Source of the DNA: Hetaerina americana
Taxonomy: Eukaryota > Arthropoda > Insecta > Odonata > Calopterygidae
DNA length: 64,000 nucleotides
NCBI GenBank assembly: GCA_022747635.1
Contig: JAKTNV010000003.1
Coordinates: 101,848,954-101,912,953 of the forward strand
Direction: 5' to 3'
Position 1 is the stretch's first letter. Every line of letters starts with the position of its first letter. The notes under the pieces are model-generated. The model ran no database searches and was not told the DNA's origin. It saw only the letters and a program-made list of their open reading frames with translations. Positions 26,067 to 37,465 of the stretch are shown here, in pieces. Position numbers and translations under genes: made by a program.

Positions 26067-29000
26067 GGTCCCCGCCTCCGCCACCGTCCCCTTTGGGAGA
26101 GGACGGGCGACCCCGGGCCCATCGTAGCTTCCGCCACCCCGGACGAACGCGGAGCGTACCGCACCGCCACCTCCGGTCACTGGGGCAGCACCCCCGCTGT
26201 CGCACCGCCGCGTCCCTTCCCCCTGCGGTGGTCGCCGCGGCTCCCGCCCGCTCCCGCCCGCCGCACCCACCACCCCCCCCTCCGCGGTGCCCTCTCCTCT
26301 CGAACCTATGCTCGTAGCACTACGTCCACCCCTCTCGATATGGGCACCCCCGTCCCCTTTGCTTGGACCCTACCTAAGGTCGCGCCCTGCTCCGACGCCC
26401 TCGGCAATACTTAAACACCACTGATCCCCACCCGACGGCAAATGTGTGTCACTGCGTCCAGTCGGTCAGGGGTGTTGGGTTTGACTGCTCGAAGCGACCC
26501 AATGCTTCGCTCACGTTTGATCTCCTTTTGTTTTCAAGGAGGGTCTCACTCCTTGGGCCTTCCGTCGTAATTCACTCTTTTTGGTAATTCTGATAAAAGT
26601 CACTTGGAAACCGTGGCTTGATAAGGGATGGCTGAATCGATCTCGAAAGTATCGAATCACCTTTCGAGTTGGAAGTGGTTTTTTTTATTTTAACTCGCTG
26701 GACCGTTATTTGTCTCGGTTATTTCTTTTCCATTCAAATTTTATCACGCGTCCTAGGAACACGGGTGTATGGCATCAAACATTAACTCTAGGACCTTCCG
26801 GATATACATTATCAAACGAGTCAGCTGTCTTGTTTCTCCCGACGCACTGATTTCCACTTTTCCCTCTTGTTCAGCCTTCACTTCCCACGCAAATTGATGA
26901 GGCTGATAAGATGAGTCTGAACCAATTACATATGCGATGACGGAATCCACTCGCGCCTATCCTTTCAGTTCTGGAATTCCCCCGAAATGCCTTCCTTTAT
27001 TTATAACGTCCTTCCGTTTTTTCTTCGTCAATAACGTTCCCGAAAATATAACATTTCAAGTCCTCGGCATCTAAACCGACGTACGAGGATGCATCTCCAA
27101 GGGTGTTTCGAAATCGGTGTTTTGGACTGCGACCAGAACCCGCTGGACCCCGTTGTGAGGACTCGCTCTTTCTCTCTCTCTCTCTCACTTTAGCTTCCAC
27201 CTTTTGAATGATGAATCCAAAAAGAAGGACCCCCACCAAAGAATCGAGAGCATACACTCCAAAGCAGAAACACTTTTTTTCGCGGCGCTTCGGATGAGAG
27301 GAGCGACTGCCCCGAATATTTTCCCGCCCTCCTCCGGTGACACGCCCTCTCCGAAAACTCTCTCTCCTTCGCTCCCTGCCCGGCGTTTTCTCACCAAATC
27401 ACCGTTACTCGCGGGTTACTCTCGGACGCCGCCGTCGGAGAAGTCGATTCGCTTTCCTTCCACCGTCCCCCATGCACGAACTTCAAAACACAAGTCTCCT
27501 TCATTCCTCTCTTCTGCAGTGGTGCCTTTTTCCGGCGACCTTTCTCTCGCCACGCTGGAGCACTTCGCTTCCCGACGTATGGTCCGACGGATGCTGCGCG
27601 GAACGGGGCCGGACCGGGTCTCGCGAGAACACGTGTTGTCCTTCTTCCCCCCCTCCCGTCCGGTGTTATCCCGCGGCCTCTGCCCGCTCGGAGCCACTCG
27701 GGAAGTCGCGAGGGACGACCGCTGGGAGACGCCGCCGAACTCCCTCGTGAGCACACGTGGTAGTCGCGGCGGATTTCACTCGCGAAGGGCCTGGTTCGAT
27801 CCTACTCCACTCGGGGATCGAGTGCGTACCCCACAGATCTCTCCCAAACCCACTCGCGGAGGGGGGGGGCGAGGGAGGTGTGCAGGGCGAAAGAGAGAAC
27901 CGGCCTAGTCTCCGGAGAACGGCGTTCCCGGGAACGTTTTCGCCTGGGGGTACCACTAGGCGTGGTCACGGTCCCCTGCACTGTAACACTCGAGAATCGA
28001 ATTTCGCAATGAAGAAGGACTGCTAGCTGCTCCGGCGATAACGGTGCGCGTCGGATTAATCGCGAATATCGATGAGTATCACATTCGAGATTTCGAACCT
28101 CGTCGTCACTGCCTTCTTTAGGCAGCGTGTCGGCTTTGTTGTTTCGTAATCTTCAGGAAAACACGTGAGGATAACAACGGAGCAGGAGGGAAAATATGTT
28201 TGCGCTCTTAACCGTTCCTTCCGTTGGGAAAGGAAATGGGGGGCAAGTTCGTGGCGCTGGTTCGACTCCGTTCCTTTTACAGCTCCGCCCGACGTTGAAG
28301 TCTTTTTTCCGCCTCCCGCCCCAAAGCTTCCTATTTCTCGTCCGTTGAGGATCGAGGGAAGCGGGAGGGAGGACAAGCAGTTTGACTAGCTGCTATTCTC
28401 CTCTCTCCTCCCCATTTGCGGAGGGAAGAGAGGGAAAAGAGAGACGCGAGCCGGCCGCCGGCTCACTCGCGCACACGCCCTTGCAAAGTCCGCAAGCCCT
28501 GGGGATCGGAGTCAAGAGGGCAAGAACACGAATTGCACTCGCGGGCACAAACTTGGAAAACACATACATTCACAAACACAGGAAATTGCACTGCACACCG
28601 CCGGAACGGGAGGAGATATAGTCGATGGGACGGCAGGCCGGACCGCGATCGCTGGACCACGGACCGCAGCAGCAGTCTCACCGCTCCCGCTGCTTCTCGT
28701 TCGGCGAAACAATTCCTCGGAACCGAAAGTCAATGAGCCCGACAGGCCCGGAGAACTCGATCGAGGGCGATGATCCAAACGGACTACACCCCGCGGCCTC
28801 CTTCCAAGCTCTCGAGGCGAGAAGGAGGTGCGCGCTCGCGGTCTTATTTTTTTTTATTCGAGAGCCTCTTGTGTTAATGTCTCTCCGTTAATGTTTCGAC
28901 CGGCGGCGGGTCTCTCGGGAAACAGTCCGACCGGTTGGAGAAACTCGCCCCCTTTGCAGCCGCGCGTGTGGGGCGGCAGGCAACGCTTGTGTGTGTGTGT

Positions 29001-30700
29001 GTGTGTGCGGAGAGGGGTGGTAGGGGAAGAAACGCCTCCTTCTTCTGATCGCGGGGCGGGCGTGCGAGGAGAGTTCCTCGTGTTCCGCGGCCGACGGTCG
29101 CAAGTGAGTGGAGGCCTCTCTTGGGACAAGAGCCGTCCTCCGCAGCTCCGGAGAGTGTCTGCGGGCCTCACGGCGGCAGCGTCGGGAGGAGAGGCCGGCG
29201 GAGGGGGCGGGGAGGTGGAGAGGGCAAGGGATGCGCACGCAGCACCCATTCCCTCCCTCTCTCTCTTTCTGTCTCTCTCTCTCTCTCTCTCTCTGAGAGG
29301 GAAGAGGAGGGTGGGGAGGAGGGGGGAGTTATTGGGGGGGGAGATGGAGGGCAAAGGGGTGCGAGAGGGGGGAAGGGGGGGGGAGAGGGCAGAAGGGGGC
29401 GGACACCTCCTCCACCGATACACAAACTCACACACACCGGCGGCGGCGGGAAACCCGCGGACACGTCTTCCGAGACTACGCCGGCGGTACACTTCCTTTC
29501 CTCTCACCTGCACCGCCCCCTTCATATGCACCCTTCATCACCCCCCCATCCGCCCCTCCTCCCTTCGCCAACCCACCCCGGCCCCTCGTCCCCTCTCTTC
29601 CTCGACCCAGACACTGCAAGACGGTGCCGGCGACGTGCGGTCACTCTGCCGCGAACCGTGGAGCGAAGTGGACGGGTGCAGCGGACGCGACCGCACGAAA
29701 GAGTCAACTCCCGGAGTTTTCCCCCGCGGAGGAATTCGATCTCTCCCTCCACCCCCTTCAGATACCTCCCCTTTAGGGGTGTAGTACATGCGTGCATACA
29801 TGTGTGTGCTCGGTAGGGGACGACGTGAGAGGGTGTTTGTCGAGAGGGTGGATGGGGGTGGGGTGCGAAAGTTAGTCCGGGGGGGGGGCGCAGGAATGAC
29901 TGCCGTCTCTCTCTCTCCCTCCCCTTCTTCCTCCCTCTCTCTCTCTCTCCTCCCTTCCTTCTCTCTCTCTCGCACACCGGAGAGGGGAGAGAGACAAACT
30001 CGAGCGCATGAAAAGAGAGCGAGGCGGGGAGGAGTTTTTGCCACGCCGCCCATTCCACCCGGACCCCTCTAACTTCCCTCCTCCTCTCTCCCCCTGCCTA
30101 CAAACCTCCCCACGTCTCCTCTTTTTATTCTCTTGAGTGTTTAGGACACGTTAATCGCGTCGGTGGACGCGAAAAGACCTCTCTCCCTCTCCACTCTTCC
30201 CCCCCCTCTCCCTCCCTCCCCCTCTCTCTCTCCTCTCTTTTTACGCTGTCCGCGGGTCTTCCGAGAGGACACGGACGGAGAGGGAGGTTGACAAAGGGAG
30301 AGAGAGAGAGGCTGAGGAGAGAAGTGAGGGATGGTTTGCTGAGGGGGGTGGGGCAGAAGGCAAATGACACCGTCCACGGACGGAAAGCGGCGGCGGCTGT
30401 GAAAATTCGCTCTCTCTCTCTCTCGCGTACCACGCGGGGTGTGTAAATATAAACTGCCCGGTCGGTCGAGAGGGAGAGTGGCGGCCGTCGACGGCCGCAG
30501 CCGTAGCGAAACGTCGTCAAACCCCGCCAATAATTACGTCCGCCCCGGGTTTTCCTTTGCGAGCGAGCGTGGTGTGCATAGGAATTAGGAGTGAGTGAGA
30601 GATATTTGGTTCTCAGTACCGTCACTAATATCGGTTGTCCAGCGAATCACTTGTTTTCTAGCGTCCTTCTGAAGTCTCCCTCTTCCGACACACGCACTCT
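26067..30700. promoter_or_regulatory. GC/CpG-rich block upstream of the FGF exon (probable 5' UTR and promoter region)
   Basis: Sequence 5' of the FGF start on the minus strand becomes GC-rich and CpG-dense for about 4.6 kb, in contrast to the AT-rich DNA beyond 30.7 kb. It contains CT/GA runs (about 29258-29296, 29910-29975, 30297-30310 and 30410-30424), which are potential GAGA-type sites, and a (TG)n run near 28989-29009. A TATAAA lies on the plus strand at 30448-30453. Open frames of up to 318 codons on both strands are low-complexity products of base composition. I infer untranslated exon(s) and promoter here from position and composition; no transcription start can be fixed from sequence alone. 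Confidence 0.45.
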
Positions 30701-31695
30701 CCTTTCCTTTGTAGCTCCCTGCGCTGACATCTACCATCATCTGCTTCTCGGAATACATCCTTGACCTTCCCTCTAGATCTTCCTTCCAAAACGACCTTCA
30801 GTATTTCTCCTCAATATACGTATGTTCATTTTAGGTTTCTGCCTATACTCCAGGAATATTTCATTTTGAGCCTAAGTATTCAGAAAAATAAGATCAATGT
30901 GAATTTTCGCTCATTTGTTCTGCTTGATGCCCTGAACGACACAAATGATGAGGTTAGCTTAGGCCAAGGAATTCTTGATTAAGAAATATAAAATGGGGGA
31001 AATACGATAACGGAGCGGAAAAATGATATGGTGTGATGGAAATGCTCAGCCTTTATATGGGGCAATGTTTCTGTCATTATACCCCTGTACCCTTTTAAAG
31101 CTTCTTTGCCTAACGCATACCTTAGGTCAGCTGAGCTATTCTTACGTAGGACACGTCACAAAAATAATGTACCTCATCTTACATTTTTGTTTCGCTTTGC
31201 TCTGTCGTAATAGATCCGCTTCTTTAGCTCTCAAGCATCTGATTGCTTCTTAGAGCTTGATTATCAATCATGAATTCACTGAAGCCATTGAGGGAAGAAG
31301 TGCGAAGAAAAAGCTCTTCGAGCCAATTGTTTGTGCTATGAGCATTTTCACCAATTACTGCTCCATTTTCTTTTTCAGATCACGCTCCTTCTTATCACCC
31401 AGTCTTCTTGAGGAGGTGGAATACTTGTGTATTGCCTTCACCGGAGTTGTGGCTTGTAATTTGCCTTCACCGGGACTTCCGCTCCAGGTAAATAATATAC
31501 AACGTGAGCAGATTGTTTTCTTCAGAGAACCACATTTTCAGAGACAATTGAAATACTTTGCTATTTGAGAATTAAACATTAACTCAGTGTAAAATGTCAA
31601 CCTTCTCTCTTTAGTAATGGATAAGGTTTCGGTAATGAATAATTACTCTTCTGGCTCAGGATAGAGTATCAGTTCCGTCGACATAAATATACTTA
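30701..31695. other. Non-coding DNA, nothing recognised
   Basis: Composition returns to AT-rich. Three plus-strand frames of 73-103 codons show no recognisable domain or convincing splice context. Confidence 0.4.
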
Positions 31696-31960
31696 TTCCA
31701 AAGAAACTGCGGGGGATTCTGCAACAGTAACATTTAACGGAGTCATCAGCTAATATGCATTTCAATGCAACAATTTCAGAGTGTAAAAATCATTCGCCTT
31801 GATCGGGATTCGAACCTGGATCCCTCGATGTCCCAACATCTCAGAATTTAGAGGACGCCTCGATGGCTTAACTGGCTAAAGCACTCGGCCGGACATCGAG
31901 GGATCCGTGGTCGAATCTCGGTCAAAACGAATGATTTTTACCCTCTGAAATTGTTGCATG
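31696..31960 (+). mobile_element. Fold-back element with tRNA-like module, copy 1
   Basis: A leader starting TTCCAAAGAAACTGCGGG precedes two 69-bp inverted arms (31765-31833 and 31891-31959) that agree at about 61 of 69 positions, separated by a 57-bp centre. Spanning the centre and right arm is a tRNA-like sequence: an A-box match TGGCTTAACTGG (about 31864-31875), then a degenerate B box GGTCGAATCTC (about 31909-31919). The left arm carries the intact B box in reverse (GGGATTCGAACC). The leader and arm ends recur in the copies at 45131-45352 and 61316-61453, which defines a repeat family. AAATA-CT sequences lie close to both ends and might be a weak target duplication. No protein is encoded. 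It resembles a SINE in its Pol III-type boxes and a MITE in its arms. Confidence 0.75.
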
Positions 31961-33793
31961 GAAATACTAGTTTTATCTTACCGACATAATCGTAAATGAG
32001 ACGTTTCGACTTCATGCATCACAGCTACATCTCAATCAAGAGAAACTAATTAATGGAACAGTCCTCCAGCCCGCAAACATGATATCTTGAAATGGAAACC
32101 TTAATATTTCGGGTATACAACACAATCACAGACAGGACTGAAAAGGATTACTATCCTTAAGCACGGTGCTTTGCCATTCCAAGTATTGAAGCAAATATGG
32201 TGGCCTGGTGTTCCTTAAAATGGAATTTACGGGAAAATATTCTTAGTTGAATTGATGATTTTTAGATTTACATAATCATTTTTCAGATCTATGGCATTGG
32301 AAAAATAATGGCTCTTCTGACGTTGGGGTAAGGTCCCAACTCTCCCATTTAGGATGGGTAATTGAAATGAAACTGTGAGAAAACTAAAAGAAAATGAAAA
32401 AGTGAAATTCACGAAGCAGAGGTTAAATGTTCCCTAATAGGATTCTAGTGGATGACAGGTACCATTGCCAGGATTCATTGCTTACATTCCAGTAACCTTG
32501 GTCTATTCTCTGCACTTTGATTTTAATCACGGAAGGTTTTTTGAAGCGTTGGAAAGGTACTTTGTAACCTTCTATTCACCTCTGCAAGTAAGCTTCCGGA
32601 ATTGCAACAGTAGCATGCTTGATTGATTGCTAGCAGAAGGATAGAAAAAATAATTTTACGCCTCTTTAGCTTCCATTATCTTTCCTAGGAACCATAGTAT
32701 TTTTCGTGCGTCACTTCTTCTTCTGATCGAAGGGTTGCCAAGCAAGCAGAGTTCAATACTCGTATAACGAAACTCTTTGACTGTCAACTGTACGGAAGAT
32801 GGTCTCTTTGAGACCATCTTGGCTCAAAATACTTGCTCTCTTCAGTACTGTTAATCCTCGTGCGCCAGCACACACGCACAAAAAAAATGGACCAACCGAA
32901 ATGAAAAGGACTTTCAAGTAAGGAGCATATCTTAAATATCAAATAATGTTAACCTAAAAAATATTAGCACTAAAGAAAACTTAATTCAGCCATGGACGAT
33001 AGCCTTACAGAAATAGCCCCCTATTTCACAAGGATACGAGTTGCAAAATGATCGATATGTTTACAGTTGAAGCTATTTTCTTCTCTATATAGTGTCGATA
33101 TCAACAAATATCGCTCGAATATAACATGAAATAAATAAATGCGCAATAATGATGCCCTCAAATTCAATTAAACTGAGTTTTGCAAGGTCCTATCCCTGGC
33201 GGTGGCGCCACCGTATGGCCATGCCGGATGTGTATCTTGGCATTGCAAATTCTGTTGCGCCCTTAAGAATACTCCAACAAAGATGAAATTTTACATTAGA
33301 AAAGGATAATGAATAGAAAATAAAGCTTATATGAAAATATTGTCATCTTTCTCATTAGGTACTGAGTCATGAGACATTTTATGTCAGCAATACAAAATAC
33401 AAGTATATTTGAATTTGGCGAGTAGATTTCGCCACGTATGCTAACCAATGGAAAAAGCCATGCTTTTTATCAATTTTTATAGTTTCAAAAACATTTAATT
33501 TTCAATTTGAGAACAGTTCAGGACAAATCGGACGTATATTGTAGGCAAGATATGCTGTTTAATCTCACTCTGCCTGCTTTCTTGACATTGGGACTTCAAC
33601 TCCCGAAGAAACGGGAAAGTTGGGAAATTAGATATTTTGTTCAGTATATTAGGAAAAAAAATCAGATTTACACTTTTTTCTGCGTGCTAAAATTCACGGA
33701 CTATTGTTCCTACCAGCATTCTTCTGCATTGGTTCTCACTGCGCCCAATTTTTGAAGAGCATGTTTTTTGTCCAGAGCATGTACCTTTATATT
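31961..33793. other. Non-coding AT-rich DNA with one small hairpin
   Basis: No gene or element was recognised, apart from the hairpin at 32796-32820. Confidence 0.45.
32796..32820. repeat. 11-bp perfect hairpin with 3-nt loop
   Basis: AAGATGGTCTC, then TTT, then GAGACCATCTT. The stem pairs perfectly. It is isolated, and no T-run or gene context suggests a role. Confidence 0.7.
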
Positions 33794-34009
33794 GGCCGGT
33801 CTCAGGGGTGGCGGAGTAACGTCCTCGCTTGCCAACCGAGAAGCCTAGGGTTCGATTCCCGCCTTGGTGGGTTCTCCTCCATCTAGGACTTGGGTGTTTG
33901 TAATTTTCTTTGATGTAATATGTAGGGATTAGGTGGAAGAAGGGACTATAAACTCTCAATCTCGCCCCAATAAAAGTGGTTTAATAAATTAATTAAAAAA
34001 AGAAAAGAG
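33794..34009 (+). mobile_element. tRNA-derived SINE
   Basis: The head is tRNA-like: an A-box-like TGGCGGAGTAAC (33809-33820) is followed at the expected distance by a good B box GGTTCGATTCC (33849-33859) in a T-arm context CTAGGGTTCGATTCCCG. The anticodon arm and acceptor stem do not fold as a functional tRNA. An unrelated body follows, ending in a T/A-rich tail (ATAAATTAATTAAAAAAAG) at about 34009. That order, tRNA-like head, body and A-rich tail, is the layout of a Pol III-transcribed SINE. No clear target-site duplication was seen, so the ends are approximate. Confidence 0.72.
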
Positions 34010-35089
34010 GTGTCAATCTGAAGTATAAATTTCGTTGGTTTCAAATCACATTTTCTCTGTAATTTATGACGTCCATACCCAACCATCGGAGAACTGTGGA
34101 GTCTATATATATCCTTTTTAGATGGTTTTTGATTTAGGCTAGTGCTCTCTTAGCATTGCGTAGGGGTTCTGCTTCTTTATTTTCTTTTCTTTTTGGGGAT
34201 TTTTATTTTGTCCTTTTATTTCGCTGCTAATAACCCCGACACCTAACTAGAAAATTACTTTCGTTTCTTCCAATTTTCCTTGGTATGGTTTTTTTTTGAA
34301 AAATTTCCTCCTTGCTTCGTACAAAAACCATCATTTTAGTTTTATTTTAATTTTGAGGTTTCATCTTATTTACCGTCGGCAGGAAAAAATAATGAAGATT
34401 TCAACTATATGTATTTCGTTGATATCTCGAGCACACTGGCAGTAACTAATAATGTTAGCAAAGTACAGTCGATTAAGGGCTTCTGTTGAGATCTACCGAT
34501 AATCATTAGAGTTGCCCCTTATGAGCAACTCGAGAATTTTAGGCTAAATGCTCTGGATTTCGATCTCAATCGCCGCCTCCTCTGCCTGTCATTCCGGGCA
34601 AACCTCGAAAAAGTCGCATCTATCATATCCTCTATCTAGGATTTACAACACTAAACTCAACATCTTTATAGATTTATGTTGCTGAAATTCACATGGATAT
34701 AAAATAATCAGGAATTAGCATAAACGTTTTACAAACATAAGGAACATTTGCAATTTATTTTTGATTATTTCCAGTTTTTTTGAGAGGACTTGTTTCAATC
34801 TTCGCTTTTTGAAAATGTTTTAGGTGCAAACTTAATTACTTAGAAATTTCAAAACACAAGGTCGGATAAAGTAAATTATAGTTAGAAATAAAATTACCAA
34901 ATACAATCAAGAGGAGTCAGGAACAGCGTAATCAATTCGCACAGTTTCCCGGGGTTGGATGCGGATTCAGCTCATGATTTATGAATGACGAAGTGTAACT
35001 TCGTTTTCAAGAAGAGAAAAACGGGATGACGTAGATGGAAATGAAATGTAAATACTTTAGCCAGTACAAAAGGAAAGTTATTAAGGGAA
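34010..35089. other. Non-coding AT-rich DNA, nothing recognised
   Basis: T-rich sequence with no open frame above 60 codons, no repeat, and no RNA gene recognised. Confidence 0.45.
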
Positions 35090-36223
35090 CAAAAATTAAG
35101 AAAAGGGCAAAGAAAAAATGGATTACGGAATAGAGTATTTAAGAGAAAGGTGTGAGGATGGATTGGAGGAATATAAACACAGAATTAAGGAGAGGAAAGA
35201 ATAAATAATAAAAAGACGCAGAAAACTAATAATGAGAAATAAATGTGGCATAAGACTCGATGTGAGGATATGAAGAGTTTATGAAGAAAGGGAGAAATAG
35301 ATGCGCAATATGGAGAGGTGAAAGCCCTATCGGGAAGTTAGGAGGGAAAGACACGTACACTATAAAAAACATGACAGTAGACATTATAAATCGAGTCAAT
35401 AAAGATCCGAGAGAGAAGGAAAAACTACGGAGAGGATCAAGTATATGTTAAAGATATTAGGTCAGCAAGTTTAGCTTTAGAAATATAATAAGAAGTAGAT
35501 GGAGATAGCTCAGGTCCAATCTTAATTCATTGCGAGATAGGAAGAGCCTTAACAGAATTGAAATCGAATACAACCGTGGGGATGTATGGATAACAACTCT
35601 GCTGAACTGCATTAGGGAGAAAGTGGAGGAATAAGATTTATGAGCTAATTCATAATGTTTATGTGGGTAGAATTTGACCGGAAGATTTTGTTATATCAAT
35701 GTCATTTCCCATCCCGAAAAAGGGAAAGTTAACCGAATGGGAGAACTATAAAACAATAACGTTTGTGATCACACACAGCATGGTACTTAGGATCTTCAAT
35801 AAGGGGATGGAGAGTGAAGGAAATGATTACTCTAGGGGATGATCCCTTTGGGTTTAGAAAGGGAAGAGGTACGAGTGATGTCATAGCAGCAATGAGGCCA
35901 TCAATAGGGAGGAATATAGGGATAGATTTCATGGAGTAATTCGGCCGGATTTAATATATTTACTCGTAAAATTGAAGATAGACAGAGTCAGAAAGATGAG
36001 AAAGAGAGGGATGTCCATTATCACTCGTACGTTTTGACGTACGATATGCGTGGAGGAAATGGTAAAAGAGACACGGGATGATCTGAATATAGGAATGAAA
36101 ACCGGTGGAGAATCCTTAAAATTAGTTATGCTTTCGGATGATGAAGCCAGAATTGCCAGGATGATGTTTTTAGCCAATCTGACAAGGGGTTACACTCATT
36201 ACTGAGCACATTGGAAAACCAGC

Positions 36224-36294
<71 letters not shown>

Positions 36295-36427
36295 ATATAT
36301 ATATATGGCATAAGAATCAATATGAGCAAAGTAAATGCTGTAAAGATTTTTGAGAAAGAGGAAAGCTATGTTTAGCGTTAAAACAAGGGGAGATGAAATA
36401 GTTTATGCACCTATACGAGGGATATGT
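35090..36427 (+). mobile_element. Decayed LINE (endonuclease/RT type), 5' portion of a split copy
   Basis: Translation in shifting frames recovers landmarks of one LINE family in order: KKWITE and INTELRR (linker after the endonuclease), GEVKALSGKLGGKD (about 35315-35355), YELIHNVYVGRI then PEDFVISMSFPIPKKGK (RT fingers, about 35638-35728), LRIFNKGMES, GFRKGRGT (about 35850-35875), MKTGGESLKLVMLSDDEA (the RT catalytic block, Asp-Asp kept, about 36090-36147) and GIRINMSKVNAVKI (after 36306). Many stops and frameshifts show it is long dead. A (TA)n tract sits within the RT region at 36225-36306, and two mariners follow. Homology resumes at 38847. Same family as the relics at 42.2-43.3, 44.6-45.7, 53.0, 55.5-56.5 and 63.4 kb. 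Confidence 0.75.
36225..36306. repeat. (TA)n microsatellite inside LINE relic
   Basis: This is an almost pure (TA)n run with one TT interruption. LINE homology (catalytic block before, GIRIN block after) continues across it with only a short gap, so it arose or expanded within the dead element. Confidence 0.95.
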
Positions 36428-36483
36428 ACACACACACACATATATATATATAGATAAATACATATATAAATAATAAATATATA
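36428..36483. repeat. CA/TA microsatellite
   Basis: A (CA)n run passes into degenerate TA repeats. The final TA (36482-36483) is the left target duplication of the mariner that follows. Confidence 0.85.
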
Positions 36484-37411
36484 CAGGGTCGCACCCAATA
36501 GTGGTAGGACTGATTTTCTCTGGCGCGAACGGAGCGGTGGAGGGGGGTCTGCCTGGTAGGGTAAGGTGGAGGGGGCTCTTAGCAACAGACCGACACCAAC
36601 CTCAGTCGCCTGCGGGCTGTCGTTGAGTGAGGACACCGTTTTTAGTGAAGCAAGTTTTTTGTCCGCGTCGAAAAACAAAATGAATCTGAATTTAGAGCAA
36701 CGTTATTCCGTGAAGTTTTGTGCGATACTCGGGAAGACGGCAACTGAGACCCTCGATATGATCAAGCAGGCTTATGGGGACACTGCCTTAAGCCGTTCCA
36801 CAGAAATTTGAGTGGCACAAGTTGTTTAAAGAGGGTAGGGAGCTCGTTGAAGACGACCATCGCTCCGGACGGCCGTCGACGGCAAGAACCGACACGAATG
36901 TGGACAGAGTGAGGACACTGCTGAACACAGACCGACGCTTAACCAGTGAAGAAATTGCAGACCAGTTTGGTCTGTCTGCATCCAACGTCCAACGCATTAT
37001 TTCACAGGATTTGGCCATGCGCAAGGTGTGCGCCAAGATGGTGCCGAAAATTCTGCCATGGCGCGCTCGTCGTCAGACAGCTCCTGGCCAAATACGGCGT
37101 TGCCACGTTGCCGCACCCGCCCTATTCTCCCGATCTGGCACCACCGGACTTCTTCTTCTTCCCCCTGATGAAAAGACAGTTCAAGGGACGACGTTTTGAC
37201 TCGATAAAGGCCGTTCAAAAGGCTTCGACGAGGGTCATCAACGGCAGCCCCAAAGAAAATTTCCAGCGGGCGAACGGGGAATGGGAGCAACGTTATACTA
37301 AGTGTGTAGCAGCTCAAGGAGCATACTTTGAAGATTATTAAGTCGATGTAAGTATATCGTCAATAAAATTCTTGTAAAAAATCAGTCCTACCACTTTTGG
37401 GTGCGACCCTG
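36484..37411 (+). mobile_element. Internally deleted mariner transposon (928 bp)
   Basis: The terminal inverted repeats begin CAGGGTCGCACCCAA at both ends and extend about 34 bp with one mismatch (36484-36517 against the reverse complement of about 37378-37411). TA flanks each side (36482-36483 and 37412-37413), the mariner target duplication. A full mariner is about 1.3 kb, so this copy is short by roughly 400 bp. The transposase core is missing while the termini are intact, so the element could only have moved with enzyme supplied in trans. It sits inside TA-repeat sequence within the dead LINE and 54 bp from the next mariner. Confidence 0.92.
36680..37341 (+). pseudogene. Mariner transposase, frameshifted and internally deleted
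   Basis: The start at 36680 gives MNLNLEQRYSVKFCAILGKT and AYGDTALSRST, the N-terminal paired helix-turn-helix half. A frameshift near 36800 moves the homology to a second frame: EWHKLFKEGRE, DDHRSGRPST and LSASNVQRIISQDL, reaching CAKMVPKIL at about 37055. A deletion of roughly 130-150 codons follows, because the text then jumps in a third frame to RQLLAKYGVATLPHPPYSPD and LAPPDFFFFP, ending GAYFEDY and TAA. The first two catalytic aspartates of the D,D34D triad lie in the deleted part; only the third (LAPPD) remains. No active enzyme can be made. Confidence 0.9.
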
Positions 37412-37465
37412 TATATATAATATAAATATACATATATAAATAATATATATATGTATACATATATA
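37412..37465. repeat. TA-rich spacer between two mariners
   Basis: Fifty-four bp of degenerate TA repeat. Its first and last TA dinucleotides are the target duplications of the two flanking mariners. Confidence 0.85.

Noticed and set aside
26067..26273. Start of the FGF protein at 26273
   Set aside because: That codon is GTG. The first in-frame ATG after the upstream stop is at 26066, in a strong start context and just before the signal-like segment.
24724..26414. Plus-strand ORFs of 181-233 codons opposite the FGF exon
   Set aside because: They are antisense shadows of the GC-rich FGF exon. Only the minus-strand frame shows a signal sequence, a domain match and a splice donor at its end.
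27204..30072. ORFs of up to 318 codons on both strands in the CpG-rich block
   Set aside because: Low-complexity, overlapping on both strands, no domains. They follow from GC-rich composition.
30448..30453. TATAAA as a core promoter
   Set aside because: It lies on the plus strand, opposite to the FGF gene, and no initiator or plus-strand gene was recognised downstream.
33794..33870. Possible functional tRNA gene
   Set aside because: A and B boxes are present, but the anticodon and acceptor stems do not pair properly, and a SINE body and tail follow. The same reasoning applies to the tRNA-like sequences near 31.86, 45.2 and 52.03 kb.
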